DNA from: an uncultured Peptococcaceae bacterium
GTDB lineage: Bacteria; Bacillota; Peptococcia; Peptococcales; Peptococcaceae
Length of the DNA: 41,742 bases
Assembly (NCBI GenBank): GCA_949743265.1
Contig: CATJSX010000104.1
Location: forward strand, 1 to 41,742
Reading direction: 5' to 3'
The notes beneath the pieces are model-generated. The model worked only from the letters and a program-made list of their open reading frames with translations. It made no database searches and had not been told where the DNA came from. The position numbers and the translations under genes were made by a program. The stretch's first letter is position 1, and each line of letters begins with the position of its first letter. Of this stretch, positions 22,651-34,687 are shown piece by piece.

Positions 22651-23484
22651 ATGGCAGTAAAAAAGTTTAAGCCTACTTCTCCTGGTAGACGTCAAATGAC
22701 CGTTTCTACATTTGAAGAGATAACCACTGATAAACCGGAAAAATCTCTTTTACAACCTTTAAAGAAACATGCTGGCAGAAATGCTCATGGTCATATTACT
22801 GTTCGCCATCAAGGCGGCGGTCATAAAAGACAGTACCGGATTATTGACTTTAAACGCAACAAAGATAATATCCCGGCTAAAGTAGCCACGATTGAATATG
22901 ATCCAAACCGTTCAGCGCGCATCGCATTATTGCATTATGTTGACGGTGAAAAAAGATATATTATTGCGCCCAACGGTTTAAAGGTTGGCGATATGGTAGT
23001 TTCTGGCCCAGAAGCTGATATTAAAATCGGAAATGCGCTTCCGATTGCTAATATTCCTGTTGGTACTATCCTGCATAATATTGAATTAAAACCAGAAAAA
23101 GGCGGGCAATTATGTCGCTCAGCAGGCACATCTGCACAACTAATGGCTAAAGAAGGCAAATATGCTCATTTGAGACTGCCATCTGGCGAAGTAAGATTAG
23201 TTTTGGTGAATTGCCGTGCTACCGTTGGTCAAGTTGGCAATTTGGAACATGAAATTATCAATATTGGTAAAGCTGGTCGCAAACGTTGGATGGGCGTCAG
23301 ACCTACTGTACGCGGTTCTGTTATGAATCCTAACGATCATCCACACGGCGGTGGTGAAGGACGTGCGCCTGTCGGTCGCAAATCGCCAGTTAGTCCTTGG
23401 GGCAAACCGGCTCATGGCGGAAATACTCGTAAGAAAAATAATATCAATGATAAATATATCGTTAAATCACGCAAGAAAAAATAA
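22651..23484 (+). CDS. rplB: 50S ribosomal protein L2 (uL2)
   Basis: A 277-residue protein with [13 protein letters not shown] at the start and [11 protein letters not shown] near residue 230, which contains the conserved histidine near the peptidyl-transferase centre. It has an OB-fold plus SH3-like domains. L2 is required for subunit association and tRNA binding. GAAGGAGGG precedes the ATG. The basic tail ending in KSRKKK is normal. Confidence 0.98.
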   Translation: MAVKKFKPTSPGRRQMTVSTFEEITTDKPEKSLLQPLKKHAGRNAHGHITVRHQGGGHKRQYRIIDFKRNKDNIPAKVATIEYDPNRSARIALLHYVDGEKRYIIAPNGLKVGDMVVSGPEADIKIGNALPIANIPVGTILHNIELKPEKGGQLCRSAGTSAQLMAKEGKYAHLRLPSGEVRLVLVNCRATVGQVGNLEHEIINIGKAGRKRWMGVRPTVRGSVMNPNDHPHGGGEGRAPVGRKSPVSPWGKPAHGGNTRKKNNINDKYIVKSRKKK

Positions 23485-23534
23485 TTTTTGCTGATGGTGT
23501 ACTATTCTTGCGCGAAAGGAGGCTATCATTCCTC

Positions 23535-23819
23535 ATGAGTAGATCATTAAAAAAAGGGCCTTTTGTTGATGAAAAGCTCTTCAAAAGAATTGTAGAAATG
23601 AATGAAAAGAACGAAAAGAGAGTATTAAAAACATGGTCTCGTAGTTCTACGATTTTTCCTGAATTTATCGGTCATACGATTGCCGTTCATGATGGACGCA
23701 AACATGTGCCTGTTTATATAACGGAAGATATGGTTGGACATAAATTAGGCGAGTTTGCACCAACACGGACTTTTAAAGGTCATGGTGACCACACCGAGCG
23801 GTCAACTGCCCTGAAGTAG
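23535..23819 (+). CDS. rpsS: 30S ribosomal protein S19 (uS19)
   Basis: A 94-residue protein opening [16 protein letters not shown], with the S19 signature [16 protein letters not shown]. It forms a complex with S13 in the 30S head near the A-site tRNA. ATG at 23535 is the family start. AAGGAGG lies 12 bases before it, a long but workable spacing, and an in-frame earlier codon at 23508 would overlap that site. Confidence 0.97.
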   Translation: MSRSLKKGPFVDEKLFKRIVEMNEKNEKRVLKTWSRSSTIFPEFIGHTIAVHDGRKHVPVYITEDMVGHKLGEFAPTRTFKGHGDHTERSTALK

Positions 23820-23841
23820 AATCAAGAGAGGGGGGTTTAGC

Positions 23842-24174
23842 ATGGAAGCTAAAGCTGTCGCTAAGTTTATTAGAATTTCTCCACGCAAAGCACGCCAGGT
23901 CGTTGATTTGATCAGGGGTAAAAGCGTTGGCGAAGCATATGCGATATTAAAATTCACGCCTCATAAAGGGGCAGAAATCGTTGAAAAAGTATTGAAATCA
24001 GCCGTTGCTAATGCAGAACATAATTATGATATGAACGTAGATGAGCTATACGTCAGCCAAGCGTTTGTTGATCAAGGACCAAGCTTGAAGCGTTTTAAAC
24101 CAAGAGCTATGGGTAGAGCAGACGGTATCAGAAAAAGAACAAGTCATATTACTGTAATGGTTAGTGAAAAATAA
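23842..24174 (+). CDS. rplV: 50S ribosomal protein L22 (uL22)
   Basis: A 110-residue protein with [21 protein letters not shown] and, near the end, the tunnel-lining hairpin region ([18 protein letters not shown]). Changes in this loop can give macrolide resistance; nothing unusual is seen. The binding site is GAGAGGGGGG, and rpsC follows after 14 bp. Confidence 0.97.
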   Translation: MEAKAVAKFIRISPRKARQVVDLIRGKSVGEAYAILKFTPHKGAEIVEKVLKSAVANAEHNYDMNVDELYVSQAFVDQGPSLKRFKPRAMGRADGIRKRTSHITVMVSEK

Positions 24175-24188
24175 GGAGGGATTATTCA

Positions 24189-24854
24189 GTGGGTCAAAAA
24201 GTAAGTCCTAAAGGGTTGCGCATTGGCGTAATAAAAGACTGGGATGCCAGATGGTATGCTGATAAAAATTATGTAGAACTCCTCCATGAAGACCTTAAAG
24301 TCCGCAAGTTTGTAAAGAAAGAGTTGTTCGAAAGTGGCGTTTCCAATATCGTCATTGAAAGAACTGGCAATACAAAAATCAAAGTTACGATTTATACCGC
24401 GAAGCCCGGTATTGTTATTGGTCGCAATGGCGCTGGTGTAGAAAAATTGCGCAGCCAGTTAAATAAAATGACTAATAAAGAAGTAAGTATCAATATCCAA
24501 GAAGTGAAAAGACCAGAAGCTGACGCTCAGTTGGTTGCAGAAGCGACGGCCGCTCAGTTGGTAAGACGTGTTGCCTTCCGCAGAGCGATGAAACAAGCTG
24601 TTGGCAGAGCGTTAAAATCTGGAGCTGAAGGTATTAAAATTGCTGTTTCAGGTCGTTTAGCTGGAGCTGATATTGCTCGTACTGAATGGTATAGCGAAGG
24701 CAAAGTGCCGCTGCATACATTGAGAGCAGATATTGATTATGGTTTTGCCGAAGCGGATACAACTTATGGTAAAATAGGCGTTAAAGTCTGGATTTATAAA
24801 GGGGAAGTTCTTCCTGAAGCTAAAAATGCAGAAGCTAAGGAAGGGGGACGCTGA
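24189..24854 (+). CDS. rpsC: 30S ribosomal protein S3 (uS3)
   Basis: A 221-residue protein opening [12 protein letters not shown]. It has a KH domain with the GRNG loop in [11 protein letters not shown] (about residues 73-83) and a C-terminal domain around [12 protein letters not shown]-like sequence. S3 lines the mRNA entry tunnel and contributes helicase activity. The start codon is GTG after AAGGAGGG. Confidence 0.97.
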   Translation: MGQKVSPKGLRIGVIKDWDARWYADKNYVELLHEDLKVRKFVKKELFESGVSNIVIERTGNTKIKVTIYTAKPGIVIGRNGAGVEKLRSQLNKMTNKEVSINIQEVKRPEADAQLVAEATAAQLVRRVAFRRAMKQAVGRALKSGAEGIKIAVSGRLAGADIARTEWYSEGKVPLHTLRADIDYGFAEADTTYGKIGVKVWIYKGEVLPEAKNAEAKEGGR

Positions 24855-24857
24855 GAA

Positions 24858-25292
24858 ATGTTAGTGCCAAAAAGAGTTAAATGGCGTAGACCGCATCGCG
24901 CTAGCTTAAAAGGAAAAGCACATAGAGGAACGAAAGTTACTTATGGTGAGTTTGGTTTACAGGCGCTTGAAGGAGCATGGATTACCAATCGTCAGATTGA
25001 AGCAGCCCGTATTGCAATGACTCGTTATATTAAGCGTGGCGGGAAAGTTTGGATTAAGATTTTTCCAGATAAGCCAGTAACAGCAAAACCAGCTGAAGTA
25101 CGTATGGGTTCTGGGAAAGGTTCTCCAGAGTATTGGGTAGCAGTAGTAAAACCGGGCAGAGTTATGTTTGAACTCGCAGGCGTACCGGAAGAAGTTGCTC
25201 GTGAAGCGTTGCGTTTGGCTATGCACAAGTTGCCAGTTAAATGCAAAATCGTTAAGCGAGAAGAAATGGGTGGTGACGTAAATGAAGGTTAA
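24858..25292 (+). CDS. rplP: 50S ribosomal protein L16 (uL16)
   Basis: A 144-residue protein with [14 protein letters not shown] at the start and the conserved [15 protein letters not shown] block. L16 helps organise the A-site tRNA elbow region of the 50S subunit. It starts three bases after the rpsC stop, and its own end overlaps rpmC by 11 bases, so all three are tightly coupled. Confidence 0.97.
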   Translation: MLVPKRVKWRRPHRASLKGKAHRGTKVTYGEFGLQALEGAWITNRQIEAARIAMTRYIKRGGKVWIKIFPDKPVTAKPAEVRMGSGKGSPEYWVAVVKPGRVMFELAGVPEEVAREALRLAMHKLPVKCKIVKREEMGGDVNEG

Positions 25293-25482
25293 TAAACTAA
25301 GAGATTTGAGTACAAATGAGTTGCTTAAAAAAGTTGATGATCTCAAAGAAGAACTTTTTAATTTGCGTTTCCAAATGGCTACAGGTCAGTTGGAAAATCC
25401 AATGAAAATCAAAGAAATTCGAAAAGATATTGCTAAGGCAAAAACAGTTTTGCGGGAACGTGAACTTAAAGAACAAGCCTAA
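25282..25482 (+). CDS. rpmC: 50S ribosomal protein L29 (uL29)
   Basis: A 66-residue two-helix protein, [20 protein letters not shown] and then [20 protein letters not shown]. It sits beside L23 at the tunnel exit. The ATG lies inside the rplP reading frame, with GGTGG as a partial binding site. Confidence 0.96.
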   Translation: MKVNKLRDLSTNELLKKVDDLKEELFNLRFQMATGQLENPMKIKEIRKDIAKAKTVLRERELKEQA

Positions 25483-25509
25483 CGTTTTAGGTAAGGAGGT
25501 TTCAGACGC

Positions 25510-25770
25510 GTGGAGAGAGGAAATCGAAAAGTCCGCTATGGCGTTGTCGTCAGTGACAAAATGGAAAAAACGGTTACTGTATCGGTCGAAAACCATTTTC
25601 GTCATCCGTTGTATGGTAAGATTACCAAAATGAGTAAGAAATATAAAGCGCATGACGAAGAAAATGTTTGTGCAGTTGGCGATAGGGTAAAAATTATGGA
25701 AACACGTCCTTTGAGCAAAGATAAGAGATGGCGTGTCGTCGAGATAGTGGAAAAAGCGCCAGTAGTGTAA
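25510..25770 (+). CDS. rpsQ: 30S ribosomal protein S17 (uS17)
   Basis: An 86-residue OB-fold protein: [20 protein letters not shown], then HPLYGKI, and [18 protein letters not shown]. It binds 16S rRNA early in assembly. The start is GTG at 25510, after AAGGAGG. It closes the group conventionally called the S10 operon; rplN follows after 37 bp without a terminator. Confidence 0.96.
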   Translation: MERGNRKVRYGVVVSDKMEKTVTVSVENHFRHPLYGKITKMSKKYKAHDEENVCAVGDRVKIMETRPLSKDKRWRVVEIVEKAPVV

Positions 25771-25807
25771 GATAAAGGATCTATGCCGAAAGGAGGTAAG
25801 CCTTAAC

Positions 25808-26176
25808 ATGATACAACAAGAAACAAGATTAAAAGTCGGTGACAACACCGGGGCGAAAGAATTATTGTGTATTCGTGTATTGGGTGGTACAAAGCGTCGT
25901 TACGCATCCGTGGGTGATATTATTATTGCTGCTGTTAAAGAAGCAACACCAGGAGGCGTTGTCAAGAAAGGTGACGTTGTTAAAGCGGTAGTAGTCAGAA
26001 CAAGAGAATCTGTTCGCAGAGTAGATGGTTCTTATATTCGCTTCAGTGAAAATGCGGCGGTTATCATCAAAGATGATAAAAGTCCCAGAGGAACACGTAT
26101 TTTCGGGCCAGTAGCCAGAGAATTGCGGGACAGAGATTTCATGAAAATCGTATCTCTTGCACCTGAAGTGCTGTAA
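25808..26176 (+). CDS. rplN: 50S ribosomal protein L14 (uL14)
   Basis: A 122-residue protein opening [20 protein letters not shown], with the strongly conserved [21 protein letters not shown]14 forms an intersubunit bridge and is the site where the silencing factor RsfS binds in other bacteria. It begins the spc part of the cluster. AAAGGAGG precedes the ATG. Confidence 0.98.
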   Translation: MIQQETRLKVGDNTGAKELLCIRVLGGTKRRYASVGDIIIAAVKEATPGGVVKKGDVVKAVVVRTRESVRRVDGSYIRFSENAAVIIKDDKSPRGTRIFGPVARELRDRDFMKIVSLAPEVL

Positions 26177-26202
26177 AAATGTAGCCTTTGGAGGTGAAAG
26201 AA

Positions 26203-26517
26203 GTGGCAAAATTAAATGTAAGAAAAGGCGATGAAGTTATTGTAATCGCTGGTAAAGATAAAGGTAAAATCGGTAAAGTCCTTCAAGCGATTCCAAGCGC
26301 TGATAAAGTAATCGTTGAAGGTGTGGCTATCGTAAAAAGACACACAAAGCCAACTCAAAAAAATCCACAAGGTGGGATTATTGAGAAAGAAGCGGCGATC
26401 CATGTATCAAACGTTATGCCATATTGCAGCGTTTGCAAAAAAGGCGTTAGAGTTGCTAAAAACATTCAAGGCGATAAAAAAGTTCGCGTTTGTCGCAAAT
26501 GTGGCAAAGAACTTTAG
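26203..26517 (+). CDS. rplX: 50S ribosomal protein L24 (uL24), cysteine-containing form
   Basis: A 104-residue KOW-domain protein: [19 protein letters not shown], then THTKP-like [14 protein letters not shown]. The C-terminus carries two CxxC pairs (C75/C78 and C97/C100), forming a putative zinc ribbon, while Bacillus-type L24 lacks these. L24 initiates 50S assembly. The start is GTG after GGAGGTG. Confidence 0.96.
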   Translation: MAKLNVRKGDEVIVIAGKDKGKIGKVLQAIPSADKVIVEGVAIVKRHTKPTQKNPQGGIIEKEAAIHVSNVMPYCSVCKKGVRVAKNIQGDKKVRVCRKCGKEL

Positions 26518-26547
26518 AAATAGTCTTAATGGAAGGGAGGCTATATA

Positions 26548-27087
26548 ATGGCAAGGTTGAAAGAAAAATATTTAAATGAAGTTATTCCGGGCTTACAGGA
26601 AAAATTTAATTATACTAATGTCATGGCTATTCCAAAGCTGGATAAAGTTGTCGTCAATATTGGTTTAGGCGAAGCTGTTCAAAATCCAAAAGCATTGGAT
26701 GCAGCTGTACAAGACTTAACACTGATTACAGGGCAAAAGCCTGTTGTTACGAGAGCTAAGAAATCTATTGCTGGTTTCAAATTAAGAGAAGGTATGCCAG
26801 TTGGCGTTAAAGTAACTTTACGTGGTGAACGGATGTATGAATTCGTTGACAAACTTTTCAACGTGGCTCTGCCTCGTGTTCGTGACTTCAGAGGAGTTTC
26901 ACCAAAATCTTTTGATGGTAGAGGAAACTACAGTTTAGGTTTGAAAGAACAGCTGATTTTCCCTGAAATCGAATACGATAAAATTGATAAGCTGAGAGGC
27001 TTGGAAGTCGTTTTTGCAACGACAGCAAAAACAGATGAAGAAGGTAGAGAACTGTTGAAGCTCCTTGGTATGCCGTTTGCAAGTTAA
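26548..27087 (+). CDS. rplE: 50S ribosomal protein L5 (uL5)
   Basis: A 179-residue protein: [20 protein letters not shown], then [16 protein letters not shown], and [18 protein letters not shown]. It binds 5S rRNA and contacts the P-site tRNA. GAAGGGAGG precedes the ATG. It is followed after 18 bp by the small zinc-binding S14. Confidence 0.97.
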   Translation: MARLKEKYLNEVIPGLQEKFNYTNVMAIPKLDKVVVNIGLGEAVQNPKALDAAVQDLTLITGQKPVVTRAKKSIAGFKLREGMPVGVKVTLRGERMYEFVDKLFNVALPRVRDFRGVSPKSFDGRGNYSLGLKEQLIFPEIEYDKIDKLRGLEVVFATTAKTDEEGRELLKLLGMPFAS

Positions 27088-27105
27088 TAATTAGGAGGTA
27101 ATCCA

Positions 27106-27285
27106 GTGGCTAAAACATCAATGAAAGTTAGAAAAGCGCCAAAATATAAAGTGCGCGAAGTCAATAGATGTAAAGTTTGCGGACGTCCACATGCTTATAT
27201 GCGTAAATTTGGTATTTGCAGAGTATGTTTCCGTGAATTAGCTTATAAAGGCCAACTGCCTGGTGTAACGAAGTCAAGTTGGTAA
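27106..27285 (+). CDS. rpsN: 30S ribosomal protein S14 type Z (uS14, zinc-binding)
   Basis: A 59-residue protein starting with GTG after TTAGGAGG. The four zinc ligands are C22, C25, C38 and C41 (RCKVCGRPH and [14 protein letters not shown]). The end LPGVTKSSW is the standard S14 tail. The short zinc form is about 61 residues in Bacillota, so it is full length. It is located between rplE and rpsH, as expected. Confidence 0.95.
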   Translation: MAKTSMKVRKAPKYKVREVNRCKVCGRPHAYMRKFGICRVCFRELAYKGQLPGVTKSSW

Positions 27286-27312
27286 ACCCAAGAATGGAAG
27301 GGGGTCGCTGTA

Positions 27313-27711
27313 ATGGTAATGACTGATCCAATTGCTGATTTTTTAACAAGAATCCGTAATGCAAATATGGTTATGCACGAAAAAGTAGAAATTCCTGCTT
27401 CCAAAACGAAAATTGCTCTAGCTGAAATCTTGAAAAATGAAGGATTTATTAAAGATTACGAGCAAATCGAAGACGGAAAGCAAGGTATTATTCGTGTCTA
27501 TTTAAAATATGGTGCTAACAAAGAAAAAGTTATCACCGGTTTGAGACGTATTAGTAAACCAGGCTTAAAGGTTTATTGTAAAAGGGATGAAATTCCTAAA
27601 GTTTTAGGTGGTTTAGGTATTGCAATTATTTCAACCTCAAAAGGTATTGTCACTGATAAAGAGGCTCGCAAATTAGGTTTAGGCGGAGAAGTAATCTGCT
27701 ACGTGTGGTAG
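27313..27711 (+). CDS. rpsH: 30S ribosomal protein S8 (uS8)
   Basis: A 132-residue protein: [18 protein letters not shown] at the start and the conserved [14 protein letters not shown] near the end. S8 organises the central domain of 16S rRNA; in E. coli it represses the spc operon. GAAGGGGG lies upstream of the ATG. Confidence 0.98.
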   Translation: MVMTDPIADFLTRIRNANMVMHEKVEIPASKTKIALAEILKNEGFIKDYEQIEDGKQGIIRVYLKYGANKEKVITGLRRISKPGLKVYCKRDEIPKVLGGLGIAIISTSKGIVTDKEARKLGLGGEVICYVW

Positions 27712-27747
27712 TATTAAAAAATAAATAACCGTTCGGGAGGTGTAGAA

Positions 27748-28293
27748 ATGTCCAGAATTGGGAAACTTCCTGTCAATCTTGTTGACGGAGTTCAGGTGAC
27801 GATTGCTGAAGGCAATGTCGTTACGGTTAAGGGGCCAAAAGGAACTTTAATAAAACAATTACATCCAGAAATGATTCTTACCGAAGAAAATGGACAGATC
27901 AAAGTAAGTTGTCCTAATGACGATGTTAAAAACTACAATGCATTATGGGGCTTGACGCGTACATTGTTGAATAATATGGTTATTGGTGTAACTACAGGCT
28001 ATCAAAAAGCATTAGAGTTAGTTGGCGTTGGATATAGAGCTCAAATGCAGGGCAAAAAACTTGTTTTACAAGTTGGGTATTCTCATCCGGTTGAATTTGA
28101 ACCAGAAGAAGATATGGAGATTGAAGTCCCAGCGCCTACGAAAGTTATCGTTAAAGGTATTGATAAAGAAAAAGTTGGCAGTTTGGCTGCTAATATTCGT
28201 GCAGTTCGCGAGCCGGAGCCTTACAAGGGAAAAGGGATCAGATATGAAGGCGAAGTTGTTAAATTGAAAGCTGGTAAATCTGGTAGCAAGTAA
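27748..28293 (+). CDS. rplF: 50S ribosomal protein L6 (uL6)
   Basis: A 181-residue protein of two similar alpha/beta domains: [29 protein letters not shown], and the C-terminal [19 protein letters not shown]. It binds near the sarcin-ricin loop. The GGGAGGTG site precedes the ATG. Confidence 0.97.
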   Translation: MSRIGKLPVNLVDGVQVTIAEGNVVTVKGPKGTLIKQLHPEMILTEENGQIKVSCPNDDVKNYNALWGLTRTLLNNMVIGVTTGYQKALELVGVGYRAQMQGKKLVLQVGYSHPVEFEPEEDMEIEVPAPTKVIVKGIDKEKVGSLAANIRAVREPEPYKGKGIRYEGEVVKLKAGKSGSK

Positions 28294-28332
28294 TAAAGGA
28301 AAACCTATTTCCAGTGAAAGGAGTGACAGGAA

Positions 28333-28686
28333 TTGATTAAAAAAACTCCCAGAAAAAATATCCGTTCCAAAAAACATTGGAGAATGAGAAGAAAAGTCAA
28401 TGGGACGCCTGTAAGACCTCGTTTAGCAGTTTTTAGAAGTGCTAAACATATTTATGCACAGTTGATTGACGATACTGTTGGTCATACTATCGCAGCTGCC
28501 TCAACGCTCGAATTTAAAGCCGAAGGCACTAAAACTGATGCAGCAAAACAAGTGGGCGAATTGATCGCAAAAAAGGCCCTTGAAAAAGGTATATCTCAAG
28601 TAGTTTTTGACCGGGGCGGTAACCTCTATCATGGTCGTATTAAAGCCTTGGCTGACGGAGCCAGAGAAGCTGGTCTTGACTTCTAA
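28333..28686 (+). CDS. rplR: 50S ribosomal protein L18 (uL18)
   Basis: A 117-residue 5S-rRNA-binding protein: basic start [19 protein letters not shown], then [20 protein letters not shown] and [24 protein letters not shown]. The start codon is TTG at 28333, ten bases after AAAGGAG; no ATG lies nearby in the frame. TTG starts are uncommon for ribosomal proteins. Confidence 0.95.
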   Translation: MIKKTPRKNIRSKKHWRMRRKVNGTPVRPRLAVFRSAKHIYAQLIDDTVGHTIAAASTLEFKAEGTKTDAAKQVGELIAKKALEKGISQVVFDRGGNLYHGRIKALADGAREAGLDF

Positions 28687-28712
28687 TCGTGTAAGTAAAG
28701 GAGGGAAAGGTA

Positions 28713-29216
28713 TTGGCAAGAATAGATGCAAGTACATTGGATTTAAAAGAAAAGGTCGTTCATATCAACCGAGTTGCAAAAGTTGTAAAAGGTGGTCGTC
28801 GCTTTAGTTTTAGCGCTTTGGTTGTCGTCGGCAATGAAAATGGTATTGTGGGCGTTGGTATGGGTAAAGCTAATGAAGTGCCAGAAGCAATTCGTAAAGG
28901 TATCGAAGACGCTAAGAAAAATCTGATCGAAGTGCCTGTTGTTGAACCGTCAACGATTCCGCATGAAACGGTTGGTCGTTTCGGAGCAGCAAGAGTTATG
29001 CTGCGACCAGCTTGCGAAGGTACTGGCGTTATTGCTGGCGGGGCAGTTCGTGCGGTTGTTGAATTAGCTGGTATTAAAAATATATTGGCAAAATCTTTAG
29101 GTTCCGATACAGCGCTCAATATTGTAAAAGCAACTATCGCTGGTTTAAGTTCCATGAAACGAGTTGAAGACGTGGCTAAGTTGCGTGGAAAAACTGTTGA
29201 GGAAATTTTAGGTTAA
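28713..29216 (+). CDS. rpsE: 30S ribosomal protein S5 (uS5)
   Basis: A 167-residue protein: [20 protein letters not shown] (double-stranded RNA-binding domain), [18 protein letters not shown], and the C-terminal [14 protein letters not shown]5 lies at the mRNA entrance and affects decoding fidelity. The start is TTG at 28713 after AAAGGAGGG, the second consecutive TTG start. Confidence 0.96.
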   Translation: MARIDASTLDLKEKVVHINRVAKVVKGGRRFSFSALVVVGNENGIVGVGMGKANEVPEAIRKGIEDAKKNLIEVPVVEPSTIPHETVGRFGAARVMLRPACEGTGVIAGGAVRAVVELAGIKNILAKSLGSDTALNIVKATIAGLSSMKRVEDVAKLRGKTVEEILG

Positions 29217-29229
29217 GGGGGACTGAAAA

Positions 29230-29418
29230 ATGGCTGAACAAATTAAAATTACTTTGGTTAAAAGTGTGATTGGTTCATCTGAAAAACAGAGAAGAATTGT
29301 AAAAGCCCTTGGCCTAAGAAAGACGAATAGCTCTGTCATTCAAAACGATACAGCGACTATTAGAGGCATGATCAACAAAATCAATCATTTAGTAAGTGTG
29401 GACGAAGTTCAGGCTTAA
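29230..29418 (+). CDS. rpmD: 50S ribosomal protein L30 (uL30)
   Basis: A 62-residue protein: [20 protein letters not shown] and [12 protein letters not shown], with a C-terminal MINKINHLV. It is typical in size. AAGGGGG overlaps the end of rpsE and serves as its binding site. Confidence 0.95.
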   Translation: MAEQIKITLVKSVIGSSEKQRRIVKALGLRKTNSSVIQNDTATIRGMINKINHLVSVDEVQA

Positions 29419-29435
29419 TATAGGAGGTGTTTTTA

Positions 29436-29881
29436 GTGAAACTCCATGAGCTAAAACCTGCAGAAGGCGCAAAACATGCGCCTAAGCGCAAAGGTAGAGG
29501 TATTGGTTCTGGTCTCGGCAAAACTGCTGGTAAAGGACATAAAGGTCAAAAAGCGCGTTCTGGCGGTGGAAAAGGACCTTATTTTGAAGGCGGTCAAACA
29601 CCATTGCAACGTCGTATGCCGAAACGTGGCTTTACTAATGCCAGATTTAAAGTGGACTATACAGAAGTAAGCTTAAGTGTTTTGGATAAATTTGATTCAG
29701 GAACAGAAATTACGCCGGAGCTTTTAAAAGAAAAAGGTTTAATCAAACAGATTAAAAACGGCGGAATTAAAGTTCTTAATAATGGCGAAGTAACGAAAGC
29801 AGTAGTTGTTAAGACGAATGCAATTAGTAAAAGTGCCCAAGAAAAAATTGAGGCTGCTGGCGGCAAAGTAGAGGTGATATG

Positions 29882-29882
<1 letters not shown>
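29436..29882 (+). CDS. rplO: 50S ribosomal protein L15 (uL15)
   Basis: A 148-residue protein: [20 protein letters not shown], the glycine-rich [18 protein letters not shown], and [15 protein letters not shown]. The glycine-rich arm threads through 23S rRNA. The start is GTG at 29436, after TAGGAGGTG; a GTG nine bases earlier overlaps that site. Its stop overlaps secY. Confidence 0.97.
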
Positions 29883-31799
<1,917 letters not shown>

Positions 31800-31802
31800 C
31801 GT

Positions 31803-32552
31803 ATGATCACGATAAAATCCGATCGGGATATTCGATACATGCGTGATGCAGGAAAAATTGTTGCTATGGCTCATCAAGAAATTGCTGATGCTGTGGCAGT
31901 GGGAGTTAGTACCCAAATGCTGGATCAAATTGCAGAAGATTTTATTGTATCACAAGGAGCAACGCCTTCTTTTAAAGGTTATGGCGGTTTTCCTGCTTCA
32001 ATTTGCACATCGGTTAATGAAGTAGTTGTTCATGGAATACCAAGCAGTTTAAAAATTTTGGAAGATGGCGATATTATCAGTGTGGATATTGGCGCTGTCA
32101 TTAACGGCTATCACGGGGATGCGGCTATGACGCATCCTGTTGGTGATATATCTGAGCAAGCTCAAACACTTTTAAAAGTTACTGAAGAAAGCTTATATAA
32201 GGGGATAGAGCAAGCCGTTATTGGCAATCGTTTGTCTGATATATCATATGCTATTCAGAGTTATGTAGAGAGTAATCAATTTTCGGTAGTGAGAAGATTT
32301 TGCGGACATGGCATAGGTCGTGCAATGCATGAAGAGCCGCAAATACCAAACTTTGGAAGACCAGGACATGGTCCTCGTTTAAAAGCGGGCATTTGTTTGG
32401 CCATAGAACCGATGGTTAATATGGGAACCTTTGAAGTGACAGTTCTTGAAGATAAATGGACGACTGTTACCAAAGATGCTGCATTATCCGCTCATTTTGA
32501 ACACAGTGTTGTTGTAACAGAAGAGGGTCCTTTGATTTTAACGGAAATTTAA
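31803..32552 (+). CDS. map: type I methionine aminopeptidase
   Basis: A 249-residue metalloprotease that removes initiator methionine. The metal ligands are visible in the usual order: D in SVDIGAVINGYHGDAA (two aspartates), H in CGHGIGRAMHEEP, E in IEPMVNMG, and E in VVTEEGP. No N-terminal extension is present. It starts three bases after the adk stop. Confidence 0.97.
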   Translation: MITIKSDRDIRYMRDAGKIVAMAHQEIADAVAVGVSTQMLDQIAEDFIVSQGATPSFKGYGGFPASICTSVNEVVVHGIPSSLKILEDGDIISVDIGAVINGYHGDAAMTHPVGDISEQAQTLLKVTEESLYKGIEQAVIGNRLSDISYAIQSYVESNQFSVVRRFCGHGIGRAMHEEPQIPNFGRPGHGPRLKAGICLAIEPMVNMGTFEVTVLEDKWTTVTKDAALSAHFEHSVVVTEEGPLILTEI

Positions 32553-32562
32553 GGTGATAGCG

Positions 32563-32811
32563 ATGCAGAGCCATCAATTAAAAAAAGGTCAAATTGTCAG
32601 ATCAATAGCGGGTCGTGATAAAGGAAAATTTTATCTGATAGTTGCTTGGGAAGATGATATAGTTTGGGTGGCAGATGGCCGACAAAAAACATTGTCAAAA
32701 CCGAAACGAAAAAATATATCTCATCTTTGGTGTACCAAAGATGTTGTGTTGTGTGAAGATGATGCAACAGTAAGAGCAACATTGGACGCGTTTTTGATTA
32801 GCCCAAAATAA
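32563..32811 (+). CDS. KOW domain RNA-binding protein
   Basis: An 82-residue protein. The KOW-type core is [22 protein letters not shown], and the remainder is basic ([13 protein letters not shown]). Similar small KOW proteins occur between map and infA in many Clostridia and relatives; a ribosome-related or RNA-binding role is inferred. The ATG at 32563 is preferred because AAGGTGAT lies just before it. Confidence 0.8.
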   Translation: MQSHQLKKGQIVRSIAGRDKGKFYLIVAWEDDIVWVADGRQKTLSKPKRKNISHLWCTKDVVLCEDDATVRATLDAFLISPK

Positions 32812-32824
32812 AGGAGGAAAGCTC

Positions 32825-33040
32825 ATGTCTAAAGATGTCATTGAGGTTGAAGGAGTTGTTATTGAATCACTGCCAAATGCGATGTTTCAAGTAGAACTTG
32901 AAAATGGACATAAGATTCTGGCTCACGTGTCTGGTAAAATTAGAATGAATTTCATTAAAATTTTGCCCGGAGATAAAGTTACAGTGGAACTTTCTCCTTA
33001 TGATTTGACACGGGGGCGCATAACATATAGATTCAAATAG
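32825..33040 (+). CDS. infA: translation initiation factor IF-1
   Basis: A 71-residue OB-fold protein: [40 protein letters not shown], and [13 protein letters not shown]-1 occupies the 30S A site during initiation. AAAGGAGG precedes the ATG. Confidence 0.98.
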   Translation: MSKDVIEVEGVVIESLPNAMFQVELENGHKILAHVSGKIRMNFIKILPGDKVTVELSPYDLTRGRITYRFK

Positions 33041-33065
33041 TACTTCCATTAAGGAGGATATGAAT

Positions 33066-33179
33066 ATGAAAGTTAGAGCGTCTGTAAAGCCTATATGCGA
33101 GAAATGCAAAATCATACATCGTAAAGGCAATGTTATGGTGATTTGTGAAAATCCCAAGCATAAACAAAAACAAGGTTAA
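33066..33179 (+). CDS. rpmJ: 50S ribosomal protein L36 (bL36), zinc form
   Basis: A 37-residue protein, [20 protein letters not shown] then [17 protein letters not shown]. The zinc ligands C11, C14, C27 and H32 are intact, so this is the zinc-containing paralogue. AAGGAGG lies before the ATG. The location between infA and rpsM is standard. Confidence 0.96.
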   Translation: MKVRASVKPICEKCKIIHRKGNVMVICENPKHKQKQG

Positions 33180-33211
33180 TTTAAAATAAACTTCCGTAGG
33201 AGGTGCAATGG

Positions 33212-33580
33212 ATGGCAAGAATTGCAGGTATTGACTTACCAAGAGAAAAGCGTGTAGTAATCGGCTTAACCTATATCTATGGTATCGGCAAAACAACTGC
33301 AGAAAAAATCATTGCCGAAACTGGAATCAATCCAGATACTCGCGTTCGTGATTTGACTGAAGAAGAAATTGCAAAACTGAGAGAACAAGTTGCTAAATTG
33401 AAAGTTGAAGGAGATCTTCGTCGCGAAGTTTCTCTTAATATTAAACGTTTGACTGAAATTGGCTGCTATCGTGGCGTTAGACATCGTAGAGGGTTGCCAG
33501 TGCGCGGTCAGAGAACAAAAACTAATGCTAGAACTCGTAAAGGAAAAATAAAAACAGTTGGCGCTAAACGCAAGAAATAA
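33212..33580 (+). CDS. rpsM: 30S ribosomal protein S13 (uS13)
   Basis: A 122-residue protein: [20 protein letters not shown], the helix-hairpin region [11 protein letters not shown], and the basic tail TNARTRKGK. It contacts the P-site tRNA and forms intersubunit bridges. ATG at 33212 lies eight bases after AGGAGG. Confidence 0.97.
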   Translation: MARIAGIDLPREKRVVIGLTYIYGIGKTTAEKIIAETGINPDTRVRDLTEEEIAKLREQVAKLKVEGDLRREVSLNIKRLTEIGCYRGVRHRRGLPVRGQRTKTNARTRKGKIKTVGAKRKK

Positions 33581-33596
33581 GGGGTGATGAGGTTAA

Positions 33597-33992
33597 ATGG
33601 CTAGACCAAAAACTACTGCTCGTGTAAAGCGTAGAGAACGTAAAAATATTGATAGAGGGATTGCCCATATCAAATCGACATTTAACAACACTATTGTTAC
33701 GATCACTGATGTCAATGGAAATGCTTTGTCTTGGGCAAGTGCTGGCGGTATGGGTTTTAAAGGTTCCAGAAAAAGTACGCCATTCGCTGCACAAATTGCT
33801 GCCGATACAGCTGCTAAAGCTGCCATGGAGCATGGTCTGAGAGAAGTGGAATGTTATGTAAAAGGTCCCGGTGCAGGCAGAGAAGCAGCTATTCGTTCTT
33901 TGCAGGCAGCAGGTTTAGAAGTTAGTATGATTAAGGACGTTACTCCTATTCCTCACAATGGTTGTCGTCCGCCAAAACGTAGAAGAGTATAG
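33597..33992 (+). CDS. rpsK: 30S ribosomal protein S11 (uS11)
   Basis: A 131-residue protein: [37 protein letters not shown], and the C-terminal [13 protein letters not shown], whose Asn-Gly is the isoaspartate site known in S11. It lies in the 30S platform near the Shine-Dalgarno helix. Confidence 0.98.
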   Translation: MARPKTTARVKRRERKNIDRGIAHIKSTFNNTIVTITDVNGNALSWASAGGMGFKGSRKSTPFAAQIAADTAAKAAMEHGLREVECYVKGPGAGREAAIRSLQAAGLEVSMIKDVTPIPHNGCRPPKRRRV

Positions 33993-34008
33993 GAGGTGTC
34001 AAAAGATA

Positions 34009-34635
34009 ATGGCTAGATATACAGGTCCTGTTTGTCGTTTGTGTCGTCGAGAAGGGGTAAAACTTTTCTTAAAAGGCGATCGTTGTTATTCAAATAAATG
34101 CGCTATTGATAAAAGAAACTATGCACCAGGTCAGCATGGTCAACGTAGAAGCAAACAAAGCGACTATGGTTTGCAGTTGAGAGAAAAACAAAAAGCACGT
34201 CGTATTTACGGTGTCTTGGAAGGACAGTTCAGAGGCTATTTTGATGAAGCAGAACGTAAAAAAGGTGTTGCTGGTGAAAACTTATTGATTATCTTAGAAA
34301 CACGTTTCGATAATGTTGTTTATCGATTGGGTTTCGCTGATTCCAGAGCACAAGCAAGACAATTCGTTCGTCATAACCACTTCACTTTAAATGGTAAAAA
34401 GGCAAATATTCCATCGATCCAATTAAAAGTCGGCGATGTTATTCAATTAAAAGAAGGTAGCAAAGATTCAGCGTTGATCAAAACAATCGTTGATAATCTG
34501 GGTACAAAAACGCCTCCAGCATGGTTGGAACTTGATATAAATGATTTATCGGCTAAAGTAGTAAACTTGCCTACTAAAGAAGAAATTGACATACCTGTTG
34601 ATGAACAAATGATCGTTGAATTGTACTCCAAATAA
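34009..34635 (+). CDS. rpsD: 30S ribosomal protein S4 (uS4), zinc-finger form
   Basis: A 208-residue protein with an S4 RNA-binding domain ([19 protein letters not shown], about residues 104-122). The N-terminal zinc motif is complete with C9, C12, C26 and C31. S4 starts 30S assembly and in E. coli represses the alpha operon. GGAGGTG lies upstream of the ATG. Confidence 0.97.
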   Translation: MARYTGPVCRLCRREGVKLFLKGDRCYSNKCAIDKRNYAPGQHGQRRSKQSDYGLQLREKQKARRIYGVLEGQFRGYFDEAERKKGVAGENLLIILETRFDNVVYRLGFADSRAQARQFVRHNHFTLNGKKANIPSIQLKVGDVIQLKEGSKDSALIKTIVDNLGTKTPPAWLELDINDLSAKVVNLPTKEEIDIPVDEQMIVELYSK

Positions 34636-34687
34636 TAAATGATTATGTGCTTCGAGGGTTATACCGGGTATAGTAGGAGGGGTATAG

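Noticed and set aside
25297-25848. Long minus-strand open frame inside the rpmC-rpsQ-rplN region
   Set aside because: It is antisense to three certain ribosomal protein genes, has low-complexity, phenylalanine-rich content and no supporting start signal.
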